NCBI GenBank assembly: GCA_963930655.1
Contig: OZ005609.1
Span: 11,576,501-11,640,500, forward strand
From: Myrica gale
Lineage: Eukaryota; Streptophyta; Magnoliopsida; Fagales; Myricaceae
DNA: 64,000 nucleotides
Direction of reading: 5' to 3'
This document shows, in pieces, positions 13,353 through 25,989 of this stretch. How positions within the stretch are numbered: position 1 is the first letter of the stretch; each line of letters opens with the position of its first letter. The notes under the pieces were generated by a model. The model did no database searches, was not told the DNA's origin, and saw only the letters and a list, made by a program, of their open reading frames with translations. Made by a program: the position numbers and the translations under genes.

Positions 13353-13801
13353 CGCAAAAGGGGGAACGGATTGCCTCTGAAGGCAATCCGTTCCGGATGT
13401 CCGGATGGACGGCCGGATACTGTCCATCCGGACATCCGGTGGTTGGGAGCCGGGGAGCAGATGGGTCCCGCCCGGGACCCACACCTGCCCCGGGCAACAC
13501 GGGCAACCCCCTGCCTGGGCTCCCAACCACTGGATGTTGTCCATCCGGACATCCGGTGGTTTGGAGCCGGGGAGCAGGTGGGTCCCGCCTGGGACCCACA
13601 CCTGCCCCGGGCAGCACGGGCAACCCCCTGCCTGGACTCCCAACCACTGGATGTTGTCCATCCGGACATCCGGTGGTTTGGATCCGAGGAGCAGGTGGGT
13701 CCCGCCTGGGACCCACACCTGCCCCGGGCAGCACGGGCAACCCCCTGCCTGGGGATGCCGTCCATCCGGCCATCCGGAGGGAATTCTCCGCAAAAGGGGG
13801 A
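13353..13801. repeat. GC-rich 117-bp tandem array with palindromes
   Basis: The phrase TCCATCCGGACATCCGGT starts at 13423, 13540 and 13657, an exact 117-bp period. A diverged partial copy follows at 13761. Each unit contains a GTGGGTCCCGCC/GGGACCCAC palindrome and is rich in CCGG and CpG, in sharp contrast to the AT-rich surroundings. Because 117 is a multiple of three, several frames stay open on both strands for about 150 codons. These are repeat artefacts rather than genes. The array is bracketed by a 13-bp direct repeat, CGCAAAAGGGGGA (13353-13365 and 13789-13801), and the left side also has a short inverted repeat around 13366-13396. Confidence 0.9.
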
Positions 13802-16800
13802 TTCCAGAGAGAAGTTTTGCTCTCTCTAGAGGGGCTATGAAGGTTTTTTAGTCCTCTATATCAAAAGAGCTATCAGGATACATGTTTGGAGGTAGAAATA
13901 AACATTGAGAATTAGATACTCTACTGAAACAAAATTTATGTGAAACTATATTACATTATAAATAACTTAACGGGGATATAAATCTACATATATTGTGTAT
14001 GATTGAAGCGAGATTAATTAGTATTTTAAACCACAAAACGCTTAGTTTCCAACTCAGTGTAGGCGTACCTAGCCTGCTATTGTTTAGTTAACTCTATGGT
14101 CAAGAGGAGGGGTGATGGTTTCCACCGTTGTATTATAATGTCCAGTTTCTAAAAAAAAAAAAGATCTTCAAGTAATTGGGTCATTCCAGGTTGGCGCATA
14201 TATTGTTAAAAGCCTCATTGATCGATCTATCACGATATTGATGAGAACGAGAAAAATATTGATCGTACCAGCTAAATTTGTACCTACCGTTAAAGATGTC
14301 TAAACTTATCGCAAAATCAAAGCAAGATATTCAAATCAGAAAGAAATTACATATATTGAATTGGAACATTAATATAAAAGTTTATTGGAAAAATATCGCG
14401 CGGTCCGATCAACATTCCAAATTACATATCAGTAAAAGCATTGTGTTAGAGTAGTATACTTCTGGATGACACTAATTATGTTATATTAAACTTCTCACTC
14501 CTGATGGATATACCAACTTATTTTGCTATTATATATATAGAGTATGCAAAATAAAATTTGATCACTTGTGTAATGGTTTTCAAAGTCGTCTGTCTGGTTT
14601 GAAGGAAAAAGAATAAGTACAGTACATGAAGTTTCAAATGTCTTTAGCTAGAGTTTTTCTATCTATACTATTTTGTATAGACATTTTATTATATAAGAAT
14701 AAACAATTACTCGACGGGTATATTATATAGATGGGTTAAATATACTTTGTGCCTCTTATGTTTGGGGTGTTGACATATTGCACTTCAATGTTTTATTTTT
14801 GAGACATTAAGCCCATTATGTTATTTAATTTTTCCAAACGATTTGCACTCCGAAATGAAATTAGGCGTCAAATTACACAGTAATTATTTACACGCGATCT
14901 TAGTCCCTATTAGATTAATGTATTGCCCTTGAATCTCAAATAATGTGTACCTACATATCAACTGAATATGTACAATACTAGTATATCCCTTCGAAGACAA
15001 ATGTTTATTGTCTTAGAATCATCATTCTTGAAGTCTATACCGACAAATTTTTCTCTCAATATCTTAGTAATGACAAGAGCTGTACGATTACTGTCTAATT
15101 TAACGTCTAATTTCATTCAGGAATATAAATCTTTAAAAAAGATAAGATAATAGACTCAATATCTCAAAAATAAAATATTGTATACAATATATCAACACCA
15201 TCAAACATAAAAAAAAATGTATTTTAATATATATGCATGGTCTCGTGATTTTAGTACCAACCATGTGCAACGAGCTGTTTTTGCTGCTCCTTTTAACATT
15301 GAGATTTGAGCCACACGTTACGTTCACGTACAAGTCTTAAAGTACCTTAGCCCAACTGAAAGGTTAGGTCGGCTTTGGAATTCAAGCCTGGACCATCCTA
15401 CGTAGCTGCAAGCCCATCTACAAAAGTTGGATATGGCATAGTACTACTGCCGCACACACTTTCACTGGGTTCCTGTCTTTTTGAGTTTGGAAGGAATGAA
15501 ACATTTCACGCCACTGGCCGGATAATTTCTAAACACATAGCAACAGGGGTAGAGGGCTCGTTGAAAGTTAAGTGCGTTTCTCTTTTCACCCAAAAGTAAG
15601 AGTGCGTGCAGCAAAATATATCTTTTAGTGTTGGACTTTAGTATCAGTGCTTACCCACTATCTAGCTACCACAACTCCCATATGAATATGATATAAATCT
15701 AGAAACGGGAACAGATTTGAGTCCAACTTGCCTCTTATATAAGGTTTTCTGAATAGGGGCACTCACGGCCCAATCACAAGTTGCAGAGAAAAAACAATGA
15801 TATCTTTGCCAGCCAAATTAATGTTCATATTTTTCTGTTCGTAGAAAGGTTAAATAATCCCACAGCATGAGGGACTCCCACTCTCCCTCGGCAACAGTAG
15901 CATGGGTTCGCTTCCATGCTGCCTTAAATAGGTCACTCGGTTGGTAAGGCGGTGAGCCATCCTATCACTTTAGCACACTGAACTGTCACTCTCATGAGAA
16001 TTTAGAGGACAATTTCTGGATCCCTTAAAACGGAAAAGCTTTTAAAAATGCACTTTGTGTATATTAATTCTAAAAGGCTTTTCATAAAAATCTGAAAGAT
16101 TTAGAAAATTCCTTGCACTAGCATGATGCATATACATAACACATCCGTATGGGCCTCCCTATTTTGATTGTACGCCCCAAGAAAAGCCATCACAAAGTAA
16201 ATATTACAGCGAACTAGCTAGGCCGCGGGTGGTTTGACCACTACTTTCAGCTCCTTCTGGTTTCAGTGCCTCCTTCCTCGCTCCTCAACTTAATTTGAAG
16301 TCGCTTGGCCTACGAACTTTGAGAAAGTATTGAAAACATTTTAAGTCGACGCTGGAGTTGTACAACGAGAGCATCAGTTTTGTTTTAGGTCACCAAGACA
16401 GAGATTCCATAGGGTTGACATATTGCATCCAGTACCGAAGAAGCATCGGTTTTAGTTTGCATGCGGACAAGGACTCGAAAATAATTCGCTTTAGGCGAAA
16501 ACCCAACTACCTCGATATAATAATATAAATGTAGCAGGACATGGATAATCAATTTCCGATAGGATACCAAGTGTTTGCGGATTAGCCATGTTTAAGGATA
16601 TGGTATCTTGATCAGAGCAGGCAAAAGAAGTCATTTTGTAAGCAAGAAATTACAGAAAAACTGATGGGCCATAATACGAGCGATCCAATCCATCTAGACA
16701 GGTGAGCCCATCGACAGTCTCGTCCAAGACTACAAGTGCGTCAGAGCCTCAGCCCGCACAACTATGAATTAATCCCCCTAATCTTCCTACTTAGCTATCC

Positions 16801-17128
16801 AAAAAGCGTCAAGACTCCAGGTTACACAAGGATCCAAAAAACTTCAGGACTTCAGGTAAGATAAGAAATCCTAGTGCCCATACCGTTAGACCCCCTTTAG
16901 GACTCTGACACCCCCTCTAAAAACAATAGGTACCCATTATATTTTCCTAAACTTAATTCATTTTCTAGACTAAAAACACTTCTCAAGATCTAACTTTGGT
17001 ATCGGAGGCTCCGCATCTGACGCTCTCTTCTTATTCCTTTTATGTATGATCAACTCCGACTCTTGGTGATTTTGGCATCATCAAGTGTTTGCGGATTAGG
17101 CATGTCTACTGATATGGCATCTTGATCA
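13802..17128. other. gene-poor AT-rich intergenic DNA
   Basis: There is no convincing coding sequence here. A single sequence at 14733-14880, beginning GGGTTAAATATACTTTGTGC, resembles the outer ends of the MULEs at 33162 and 35099, but I could not find its partner end. A segment of about 46 bp, starting AGTGTTTGCGGATTAG, occurs at 16569-16614 and again at 17083-17128, the second copy ending exactly where the outer CACTA element begins. Confidence 0.5.
16569..17128 (+). repeat. 46-bp direct repeat about 514 bp apart
   Basis: The two copies (16569-16614 and 17083-17128) share AGTGTTTGCGGATTAG, a CATGT core and a final TATCTTGATCA / GCATCTTGATCA with a few substitutions. The sequence between them has a composition and phrases that recall plant repeat DNA, but I cannot classify it. 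It may be an insertion that duplicated its surroundings. Confidence 0.6.
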
Positions 17129-17887
17129 CATTACAAGAAAATTCATTTTTGGTGTCAAAAAAATTTGTCACCCAAAGTGTCAAATTCGTCATCAAAAGTT
17201 TTGGGTAACAAAATGGAGTCGTCACCTAAAGCCTCTCAATAAAGGTTTTAGATGACAAATTACGACTTTCCTTGCGCAAAACAGTCTGAATGCAAAAATT
17301 AAACGTTCAGACGGTTTTTATTTGGAGTTCGCACAACAATTCATTGTATTTTTTTTTCTTCGCAACAATTCATTGTATTAAATCTATTGGGATGACATTT
17401 ATATTCGACACGAAAGGATAACTTTTTGTGACAACTTTATTTGTCAGGGGACTTTTGTGACGTTCAGTTTTGTCACTAAAGGATAATTTTTCTAACAACT
17501 TTTTTTTTCCGTCACTACATGTGGTGACTTTTTGTGATGTTTATTTTTGTTTTCGTATGATGTCTGTTTGAGAATTTTTTCGGTATCAATTTTCTGTGCA
17601 ATTATTTTTACAATTTGAAATTGCTTTTCTGATGTTCAAAGTATGTTTTAGGTTTAGTTTAAATACGTACGGCCTAAATATTTTATGATTAACAAAATGA
17701 AATTAAATATATTATATAGAAATTATTTAAAATGCAAACAAACATTACTATGCTTATTGTTCAATTAAAAATAAAAAGACAAATACATAATTCCTGATCT
17801 AAATCCTTTCAACAACTGTGTCAGATTCTTGTTCAATCATATATTTTTATCACTAACCTACAACCAAGAAAAGTAATATAAAATTAA

Positions 17888-20069
17888 GGGAAATTAGCAA
17901 TTTCGTCACTAATTTTATACCTCACTGACAAAATAGTCACTAAATTTACTTTTTTAGATTTTGGTTACTGAGTCCATACCCCTATAACGATATGGTTATT
18001 TTGTTCATATTCCGTCATTTAATCTAACGGAATCTATGGCCAAGTCAGCGTCACTAATCCTGTTAGCAGCCCAGTCACCTCAACTAATCTAAACGAAACA
18101 GTTTTAAGTCATCTTCTTCCTCCACGTCTGTTTTCATTCCCCCTAACTGTTGTAGAAGTTGTAAATTTAGTCATCTCTCCCCACCGAAGTCGTCCTCTTC
18201 AAGAAGAGAAGAGGAAGAAAGAGAAGGAACAGTCACATGGACCACTTCTGTAATTTCCGTGTAACTCAGCCCAGAGGGTTAGCCAGGTGATTTTTAGGAG
18301 GCAGAAAAGCATCGCCATTCTAAGATATTCATGTAAACGTTTGAAAATCCAGCCGTTGCAAACTTGCAGAGGCAAGTGGTATGATGCTGAATAATCAAAG
18401 CTAATGAATTGAAAAGGCATCTCCAGATTCGCTGTTATTTGCCACCCCTGAGTACTATTTGCTTTCTCTGGTACGTCCCTCTTTTTCTCTCTCTCAGTTT
18501 TAAGGTCATGTCAAGAGAGAAAGATCCCTCTAATGGTGCTGTGGGGCAACAACGGCTCTCAGAGCAAGCTCTTCCAGCACATTTATGACCAAAACAGGGA
18601 GAACCCAGATGAGAAAGTTGCCCTCAAAGGCAGAGAAATCTCCATTTCCGACAATTCAAACAAAGATGAGAAATGGGTAGAGAGAGATTTCCTGAATATG
18701 AACGAAACCAAAGGGAGTTCTTCAAAATGAAAGGTCGAGGAAGAGGTTGAGAGGAGGAATACTGTAGATAAGAACACTTGTTCCACTGATTTCAGGGCGC
18801 CTTCAATTTCGATTTTGGCTGCGTGGTGACAAGTATGCAACTTGCAGGCTCTTTGAATGGTTTTTTTTGGTCCCAATTTGTAAGATTTAATTTGCTGTAA
18901 CATGTAGGTGGTGAATTCAAACTCCTTTAACCTGAATGTTTACTACAGAAAAGTCTTTGACCATCCTCTTTTATTCCTTTACTTCGCTATTCACCTTTCT
19001 CCTTCACCCCCACAGAGCAGACCAGTTTGTCCTTTTTCTCATTTTTCTTCATCTTCTTTTATGTTTTTTTACTTGGTGCCCACTGCTTAGATGTAACCTG
19101 TAGGGATGGTCGGGGACTATCTAGAGTTTCTAAGCCAAGAAACCACCGGATCATAGTTGTGACCAAACACCATACTGGGGCACACAAAAAAAGTGAATTT
19201 TTCTTTTGCATAATTCTATTTGGATCCGAAATCAAAAGTCTCTGCAATTCATTCAGTTCTCCACAAACAAAGTTTCCATTTTAAATAGCTTCATACAGAT
19301 CTTGGAACTTTGGAGGAAAGAACAGTTGCGGAAGTAGCAGTTCTTTTGAACTTTTTCTTTAAATCGTTGTTCTCAACTGTAATCTTAGCCACTGCGTGTC
19401 TTAACTACGGGGCTCACAGTGAAAAGAAAAAAGCAGAGACATCCATTAAAGCAGATTTTCAATATGGGAGGGATTTTCAATTCTCTTGATTTGGCCAAGA
19501 GCCAAGGAGAAAAAGAAGACTGTTGGTCAAAAGATAGAAATCTCGCGATTCAAAGTATTATTTCTTAAGGTCGACACATCAAAGTTCATGATCTGTGAGT
19601 AGGAAATGTTTTGTTATATGAGACTCTGCATCTATCCGTTCATTTAACAAATCCATAAAGTAGAAGCTAGAAGATCACTGCTGTAGCATCCCAGAACTGG
19701 AACATCAGCACGATTGCCCAAGTTCAGCTAGTCCTATGAGCATGGCTCGATGAACCAAACTTCAGTTTGATGCGGCCAAAAATCCAAATACCTCTAGACA
19801 ACAGTTAGGGGGAACGAAAATAGATTAGAAGGAAATAAGATGACTTATACGGTTCGTTTAGATTAGTTTAGGTGACTGGGCTATTGACGGGGATTAGTGA
19901 CGCTGACTTGGCAAAATGATGATGTGACCATGGATTCCGTTAGATGTAGTGACGTAAGGATCATATCGTCATACGTGTTTAGACTCAGTGACCAAAATGT
20001 AAAAAAAAAAAACCTATTGACTATTTTATCAGCAGGGTATAAACTTAGTGACCAAATTATCAATTTCCC
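17888..20069. mobile_element. MULE with about 210-bp TIRs (2,182 bp), possible Pack-MULE
   Basis: The first roughly 210 bp, beginning GGGAAATTAGCAATTT, are matched in reverse orientation at 19855-20069, ending AAATTGTCCC-like (actual right end ...CAATTTCCC). A perfect 9-bp TSD, TAAAATTAA, lies at 17879-17887 and 20070-20078. Long TIRs with a 9-bp TSD define a Mutator-like element. No transposase is present. The interior, less AT-rich than the flanks, includes a stretch at 18500-18760 that looks exon-like (for example residues KVALKGREISISDN in one frame), so it may be captured host DNA, but I could not identify a source gene. Confidence 0.9.
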
Positions 20070-20078
20070 TAAAATTAA

Positions 20079-20785
20079 CAAAGTCTCTACCAGTACTGTA
20101 CGTGATTATGGAATTGTGATGAAAACATAAAAATTGTACTTGAGGTGAACTGACCCCCACATTGCTGTTATGCAGTTAAATCATTTTTCTAACAAAAACC
20201 TGAAAAGCAAACCAAGTATTAGTTTCAAATCATTAAACAACCCACACAAAATCTACAAGTACAAGTTGCATCCAATTATCTATTCTGCAAACCAACCACG
20301 TCCTTCTTCTCTGCCAGTGAAAAAAACGAGAACTAAATACAACATGTCAAAAGGAGGAACCAACTGGAATGAAGCTTAAAGGCATCTAACTACTAACTTG
20401 ACTTTGACAGATCCCATTGTGTACTTTAGACACATTAAATGTTTAGTAAGCAATGGAGGGCTCTCAAAAATAGTCAAGTAAACCAAGACATCTTATCTTT
20501 CCTACTTGGAAAAGGAAAATGCAACACATTAAAATAGTTCGTACTTTTCTTCACTGACAGTAAGTGTCGCATGTTGTGTTCAAAATTAATTCTAGGAACT
20601 TCGGAACTCAAAAACACCATGTCAAGAAAATGAAGCAGGGGTGAAACCTCCATAGCAGGGGAACGACATGAAAATATTCACTTCTTCACTCCCTATTAGG
20701 GAATATAACTAGAAAATGAACCTTTTCGATATGTGTTTCCTAAAACATTCAAAAGATTAAAAGAGGAGAAAGTCAAGGCACAAAC
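20079..20785. other. unassigned DNA inside the outer CACTA element
   Basis: No recognisable gene or repeat ends. It may be the downstream, intronic part of the captured CUL1 locus, since the pseudo-exon at 20786-20847 is followed by a usable GT donor. Confidence 0.4.
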
Positions 20786-21444
20786 CTTCTTGTTGCTTGC
20801 AGCATCTTATGCCAGTTTGACCAATGCTATTCCTTCAGCAGTAAATGCTGCATTGCAGAGCAGCAGAGAACATCTTAGATACGTGGAAAAAAGGAAGATG
20901 AGCCAAAAATATGGCTTTCCCTAGAACCCCTTTAACCTGAAGGGAAAAAGATGACACCTAATTAGAAGCTGCTAACCTGCTTAAATATGCTGGAAACTGG
21001 ATCTAAGCCTCTAGGTATTAAAGATCATGAACATCCTCGCTAAATCATCCACCTTGGACATTATTAAACCCCAAAAACAAAGGATAATAAGAAACGAGCA
21101 ATAATTGCTCAACTCTCAGATCCTTTGTGAAAAGCTATACAGACAACTCATGTTGCGCTTTCTGTAGGGAAGAACAAGTCACTTATTACAGCTAAGTAGC
21201 AGCGAGATTTACCGATTTTGTAGTGAAACATGGAAAGAGATTGTAACAATCAATGAAAAAGTTACAAGCAGGTTTTTTAAAAAACAAAACCACTATTCAC
21301 AGGTCTACCATGCCAAAAAGGACTCTGGGAAAAGAAGAAAGAATAAAAAACAAAACAAGTACAAACCTCTAGTAGCTTTGGCTCACTAATAGAATGCAAG
21401 TAATGAGACACCCTATCTTTCTCCCACTTCAAGCACTCCTCAGC
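20786..21444 (-). pseudogene. CUL1: Cullin-1 (CUL1) gene fragment
   Basis: Three collinear pieces on the minus strand match an internal part of plant CUL1, the scaffold of SCF ubiquitin ligases. Exon 21444-21367 has AG and GT borders and reads AEECLKWEKDRVSHYLHS then ISEPKLLE, intact in frame. A second piece near 21060-21000 reads KVDDLARMFMIF, compared with family KVEDLSRMYRLY, and soon reaches a stop. The third, 20847-20786, encodes FTAEGIALVKLA, a stop, then DAASNKK, and appears to be one base out of frame with its likely start. The N-terminal and most C-terminal exons are absent. The fragment lies between the ends of the outer CACTA element, so it was probably captured as genomic DNA with introns. 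Family identity is from memory but several blocks agree. Confidence 0.82.
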
Positions 21445-22981
21445 CTGGAATTACCAATAGACGTTATAATTCATTCAGCACAGAAGAAATTATTATGTCG
21501 CAAATAATGGAAAAATATGAAGTTTACTTTATTCATATAATCTGGACAAGAATATTCTTAAATCCAGACAGAAGCTTTCTGAGACTAATAAGCAGCAGTC
21601 CAAATACTCAGATGCACGACCAACTTTCCTACCCAAAACCATTCTAAGAATCGAAGTTCTCATATCTATCCTCCGAATTTTCTGAGCAACAAAGTAATTA
21701 TGGATAAACAAAGAGGAACACAGACAGTCCAAGCACTCAAAATGCACGACCAACCCAAAATAAAAAGAAATCGAGAAAATAAAAAGACAATACTTATTAT
21801 TCACCAAACAAACACAGTATAGGAGCAAAAAAAATAAGCACAAAGCTTAAATCGCACAAAGAAATAATGCAAAAATCTCAAATTATTGGCCCGATCGAAA
21901 CCCTAAAAAAACAAAAAATTGAAATGTTAGAAAAAGGACGAATTAAATCGTAAAAATTAAGCACAAAATGTGAGAAATGGTGAAGTGAAAGAGAAGAAAG
22001 CGGAACCGTTGTTTGTGTAGACTGGAGAGTCTTTGCAGAAGTGGGAATCGAAGAGCGATGCTCTGCAGATTGGTGAACTATCCGTGGTGCCGCCGACTAA
22101 AAGCATAGAGTGACACTGGGGTCTGAGAAAGAGCAAGAGAGAGGAGGGATGAGAGAGAACTGGTAGAGGAAAGGGATGAGAGATAGAGCAAGAGCGACAA
22201 CAAGGGAAGAAATTTGGAGGGGGAGGTCATGAATTGGCATGGCTAGGGATGTTCATTTTTGGGCCGGAACCGACTTGGCCTACTCAAATCGGCCTGAAAC
22301 CAACTAGGTCTGCCAGTTTTAGGCCAGCCAGGTTCGACTGTAGGCCTAAAAATAAACATAACTGACTGGGTCGGTACGGCCCATGGTTCTGGCTACCGAG
22401 AATCGTGGGCCGAAACCAAACCAGGGGTATATAGGGAATTTCACGTTATTCTTAATTTTTTAAAATTAAAATATTCTAATCCCCAACCTTCCCCGCCTCT
22501 GACACAGCCTCCCCTCTTGTTGTCTTCGCCTCTCACTCTCTCTCGGGTCGATCGAACACCGAAAGAAGCTGACTGTTGTTGGTCCAGCTGGTCCCTTTCT
22601 CCCTCGGTGCGGTTTTCGACCCATGTTTTCTAGCATCTAAATCCCTTAGTTTGGTTGCCAGTAGGGGTTGAAAATCGCTCTGAAGGGTCATTTTTTGCCC
22701 TACACATGGCGTAAAGGTCACCCAAATCTGTAATGAATTTATGCGTTGCAAATCTATGACAGTTGGTATTCCGTCACCTAAAAATATGTTCGGATATTTT
22801 TTAATAACGTTCGAACGATGTGCCAAAATTTGTAACAAATTAATGCATCACAAATTTGTGACCGTTAATATTTTTTCACCCAAAAAATCGTTCTGACGTT
22901 TTCTAATAACGTTGGAAAGGATATGGCGTTGCGCGAACCTTTTTAGTAACGAAATTTAGTTTTTGTCACGAGGGGCGCTCT
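21445..22981. other. remaining interior of the outer CACTA element
   Basis: 21450-22230 has no recognised coding sequence. 22240-22440 is a less AT-rich tract beginning TAGGGATGTTCATTTTTGGG, similar in style to hAT ends, but no second end was found. 22640-22981 contains several GTGAC/CGTTCGAACG-like motifs, as expected for CACTA subterminal DNA, and runs into the TSD of the inner element. Confidence 0.5.
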
Positions 22982-23039
22982 CACTACAAGAAAATTGTCC
23001 TTAGGTGTCAAATTTTCGAGTGTCAAAAATAATTTTTGT

Positions 23040-23560
23040 CACCAAATCATGCCCTTCTATGCCTAAAGTGTGCCAGGAATTACAAAACCGTTCGACGTCC
23101 TTAAACTCCGTTCGAACTATATTCAGGGTTGATAAAAGGCAAAACATCACGTACGTGAAGATGTGCGCACATATTTTGGGTGCTAAAACCCTGTTGTCAC
23201 TCATCAGTGACGCATATCAAATAGTCAGAAAATCTGCATCAACATCCACACAGTCTGATATAAACGTCCGAACATCTGGACAATCCTTGCATGATTGACA
23301 CGCGTCTGTTTAAGAAGGTACGTGGAGAACAGGTGTGCGAGTCTGCACGGTCACATCCCGTTCAGATGTGTATGCCAATGATTTCGGCTAACGGTAATAC
23401 TCCACGTAGTACGTTCCAGACGTTTGACCGTCGAAGACCGTCTGGACGCCATCATTTCATGAAAATGGTAACGTCCGAACAGAAGTCGTTTGAACGAAAT
23501 TTTACGTACATCGACATTTTCTATCCTTTCTCAACCTACATTCACGTTTCTCGTCCAGCA
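23040..23560. repeat. 5' subterminal motif cluster of the CACTA element
   Basis: Many short copies of CGTTCGAAC, CGTCCGAAC, CGTCTGGAC and similar occur in both orientations. Thinner copies continue to about 24900, and again near 25260-25360. Confidence 0.75.
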
Positions 23561-25989
23561 ATCTTTCATTTACGTTGTGTTCTACGCGTTGAGGTACGTT
23601 TCTCCTATTTTATTTTTTATTTTTCATAAAAAAATCGTGGTTTTAGATCTATTTATGTAGAAATTTTCATAAATGATTTCCGGCCATCACAGTTGTTTGA
23701 TGACCCATATTTGTATTGATATGGACTGCATAATATTGTAGAATTGTTTATGCTATAATTTTGTGTTGTTTGATGTTGGTTTGGAGGAGTTTTAGAGGTG
23801 GGAGAGAGGTCGGCCATGGCTGAGTCGACTCTGTCTTCTTTCCCATGACAGGTCCGGACGGGTTGTAGCTGTCTTGACAGATAGTTCTAAATTTTCTACT
23901 ATTATATTTGAAAACATTGTCATTTTAATTAAACTGTGGGTACGATGTAATGTCCTGTGTGGACAACGTTGTACTTTATATGTTATCGTTTAGTTTAAGA
24001 TAATTACTTATCTTTATGTTTTTCTAACTACATCGTCTTATTTAGGATACATACACATGTTAAAAAATTATTTTTTAAGAGTGTTTTTGTTAAGGACACT
24101 TATTCTAGCCTGTGCACGCTTGTTCAATAAACTATGTCGTTTTACTAGACATGCGAAATACTTATTTTTCGTGCAGACGTTTGTCCCTTATACGTCGTCG
24201 TTTTGTTGATGATATATACATACATGTTAAAAAGTTATTTCTTAGGAGAATTTTGGTTGCGGACAGTGTTATACCGTGTGCACATAACCTTACTAAAATT
24301 ATGTCAATTCTTTAGCCTTTCGGATGACTTTATTTGTGCGTTGTGACGTGTTTCAGATATACGTTGTCATTTTATTTAGGGTATATACACATGTTAGAAT
24401 TGTTTTTTAATGATTATTTTTGTTGCGGATGGTTATGATAGCATTCGAACGTTTATTTTCTAAAACTAAGTCATTTTAGTTAATGTGTGAACGTTATATA
24501 AAACGTCCGGACGGTACTTAGATAAGACAACACCGTTTTAGATGATGTGTGAACCATATGTAACACCGTGCAAACAGTATATCCTTGACATTTTTTTTTG
24601 CTTTTTACAGATTAAAAAATCTCGAAATGTCATTATTTGTCATCTACCTCATTTGTCGGGAGCTCTACGCAGCAGGATCCTCAGAGTCAGGAGGATTACA
24701 TGATGTGGGAGGAGCGGATGGCCTAGCAGTGGGCTGAGTTCCTAAGCCAATCAATCATCGTGGAGCGTGAGGTTTATGTGGTTGTTGTGGAGTACCGTCC
24801 AGATGTTGACAACATTCTTTGTGGCAACTTTTGGTGCCAAAATTTTCGTGCATGACCTTTGAACAAAAATTTTACACGTCCAGACGGATTATACAGAGAA
24901 TGAAAGTGTCGATACCTAAAGGGTTATCATTTTTCAAGTTTCTTGTTGAGAAAGCGTCTGTTGGCTGATAAAAAGAGGTTCAAGCAAAGATTGAAGTAGT
25001 TTTGGGTGGATTTGAAAATATTTTGAGATACGGTATTTTATGATTTTTATGGGTTTTAAGTGAAAATGTGTTGTTTTGATTAATGTTTGATTGTTTAATG
25101 CTTTTGGTAGGTTGGAAACTTGTTAGTGTTGATTGTGTGCGAAATGGTGATGTGAAACATGTTATTTTAGGATTGAAATCGGTCTGTGGAGATGTGGATT
25201 GTCGAAGGGATTGTTATGAGTTTTCGCAGTCTGGATGCTTATTGTAGCCATCCGATTGGAAATTCAAACTGTTCGGACGTACCTCAGGGTGTGCAGACGT
25301 AGCTTCCCGAAACGGCAGCATTTTGTCATACTGGCTATGGGGACAGTTGTTAATCTGTCCAGACGGTTATGCTTGTAGTTTATTTGATATTGTTTTTGTT
25401 TTGCATTTAATAACCCTTAGACCTGTTTGGGAATTACCATTTGTTTTAATTGCCGAACGCGTTGGAATTCTTGAATTGTCCAAGTTGTGGCCAATTTGGG
25501 ATTAGATTACTTGTAATGTACGCAAATGTTCTCGTCATTGTGCATGAAATAGTTAGAAATTTTGACAACGCTCTCCTTTTATTCTTCGGATGTATATTTA
25601 GCATTGTGCTTACACACTTGTCTCTTGTCGGCGGATGTATAACTTCAACGCTGAATACTTGTATCTGGGGACTAAGGGGAGATACTGTCGAAATTTCTAA
25701 CGCGTTGGGCACAATGCTCGAGACACTTACGTACAATATGGATAATATAATATTGAATGGGATAGGACCTATCATTCTGGAGAAATAAATAGTTAGAGGT
25801 GAATTGTCATTACTCTATTTTTTTATTATTTTCTGCATATCTATGACCGAAGGCACAAAAAAATCGATAAGAGTTGGATTCATGAACTAGATAGGTTTGG
25901 TGTGAAGTAGAAGGAAGGTGTTCGGTAATTTATGAGTATCGCCAGGAATTATGCGAATAGTCATGGTCAAATAAGGTGACTCTGTAGGA

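Noticed and set aside
13217-13851. Five overlapping long open frames on both strands, up to 182 codons
   Set aside because: They all come from the 117-bp tandem repeat, whose period is a multiple of three and which lacks stops in several frames. The translations are repetitive Gly/Pro/Arg strings without a family.
15865-15965. tRNA- or SINE-like promoter boxes (GGTTCGCTTCC and TTGGTAAGGCGGTGAG)
   Set aside because: The boxes are in the wrong order and spacing, no cloverleaf can be folded, and no SINE tail is visible.
16620-17080. Possible terminal-repeat fragment of an LTR element
   Set aside because: Only a few phrases are reminiscent. There are no paired ends, no target duplication and no coding remains, so it was left unclassified.
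22530-22838. Minus-strand 101-codon frame left of the inner CACTA
   Set aside because: It lies in CACTA subterminal-like DNA and resembles no protein family.
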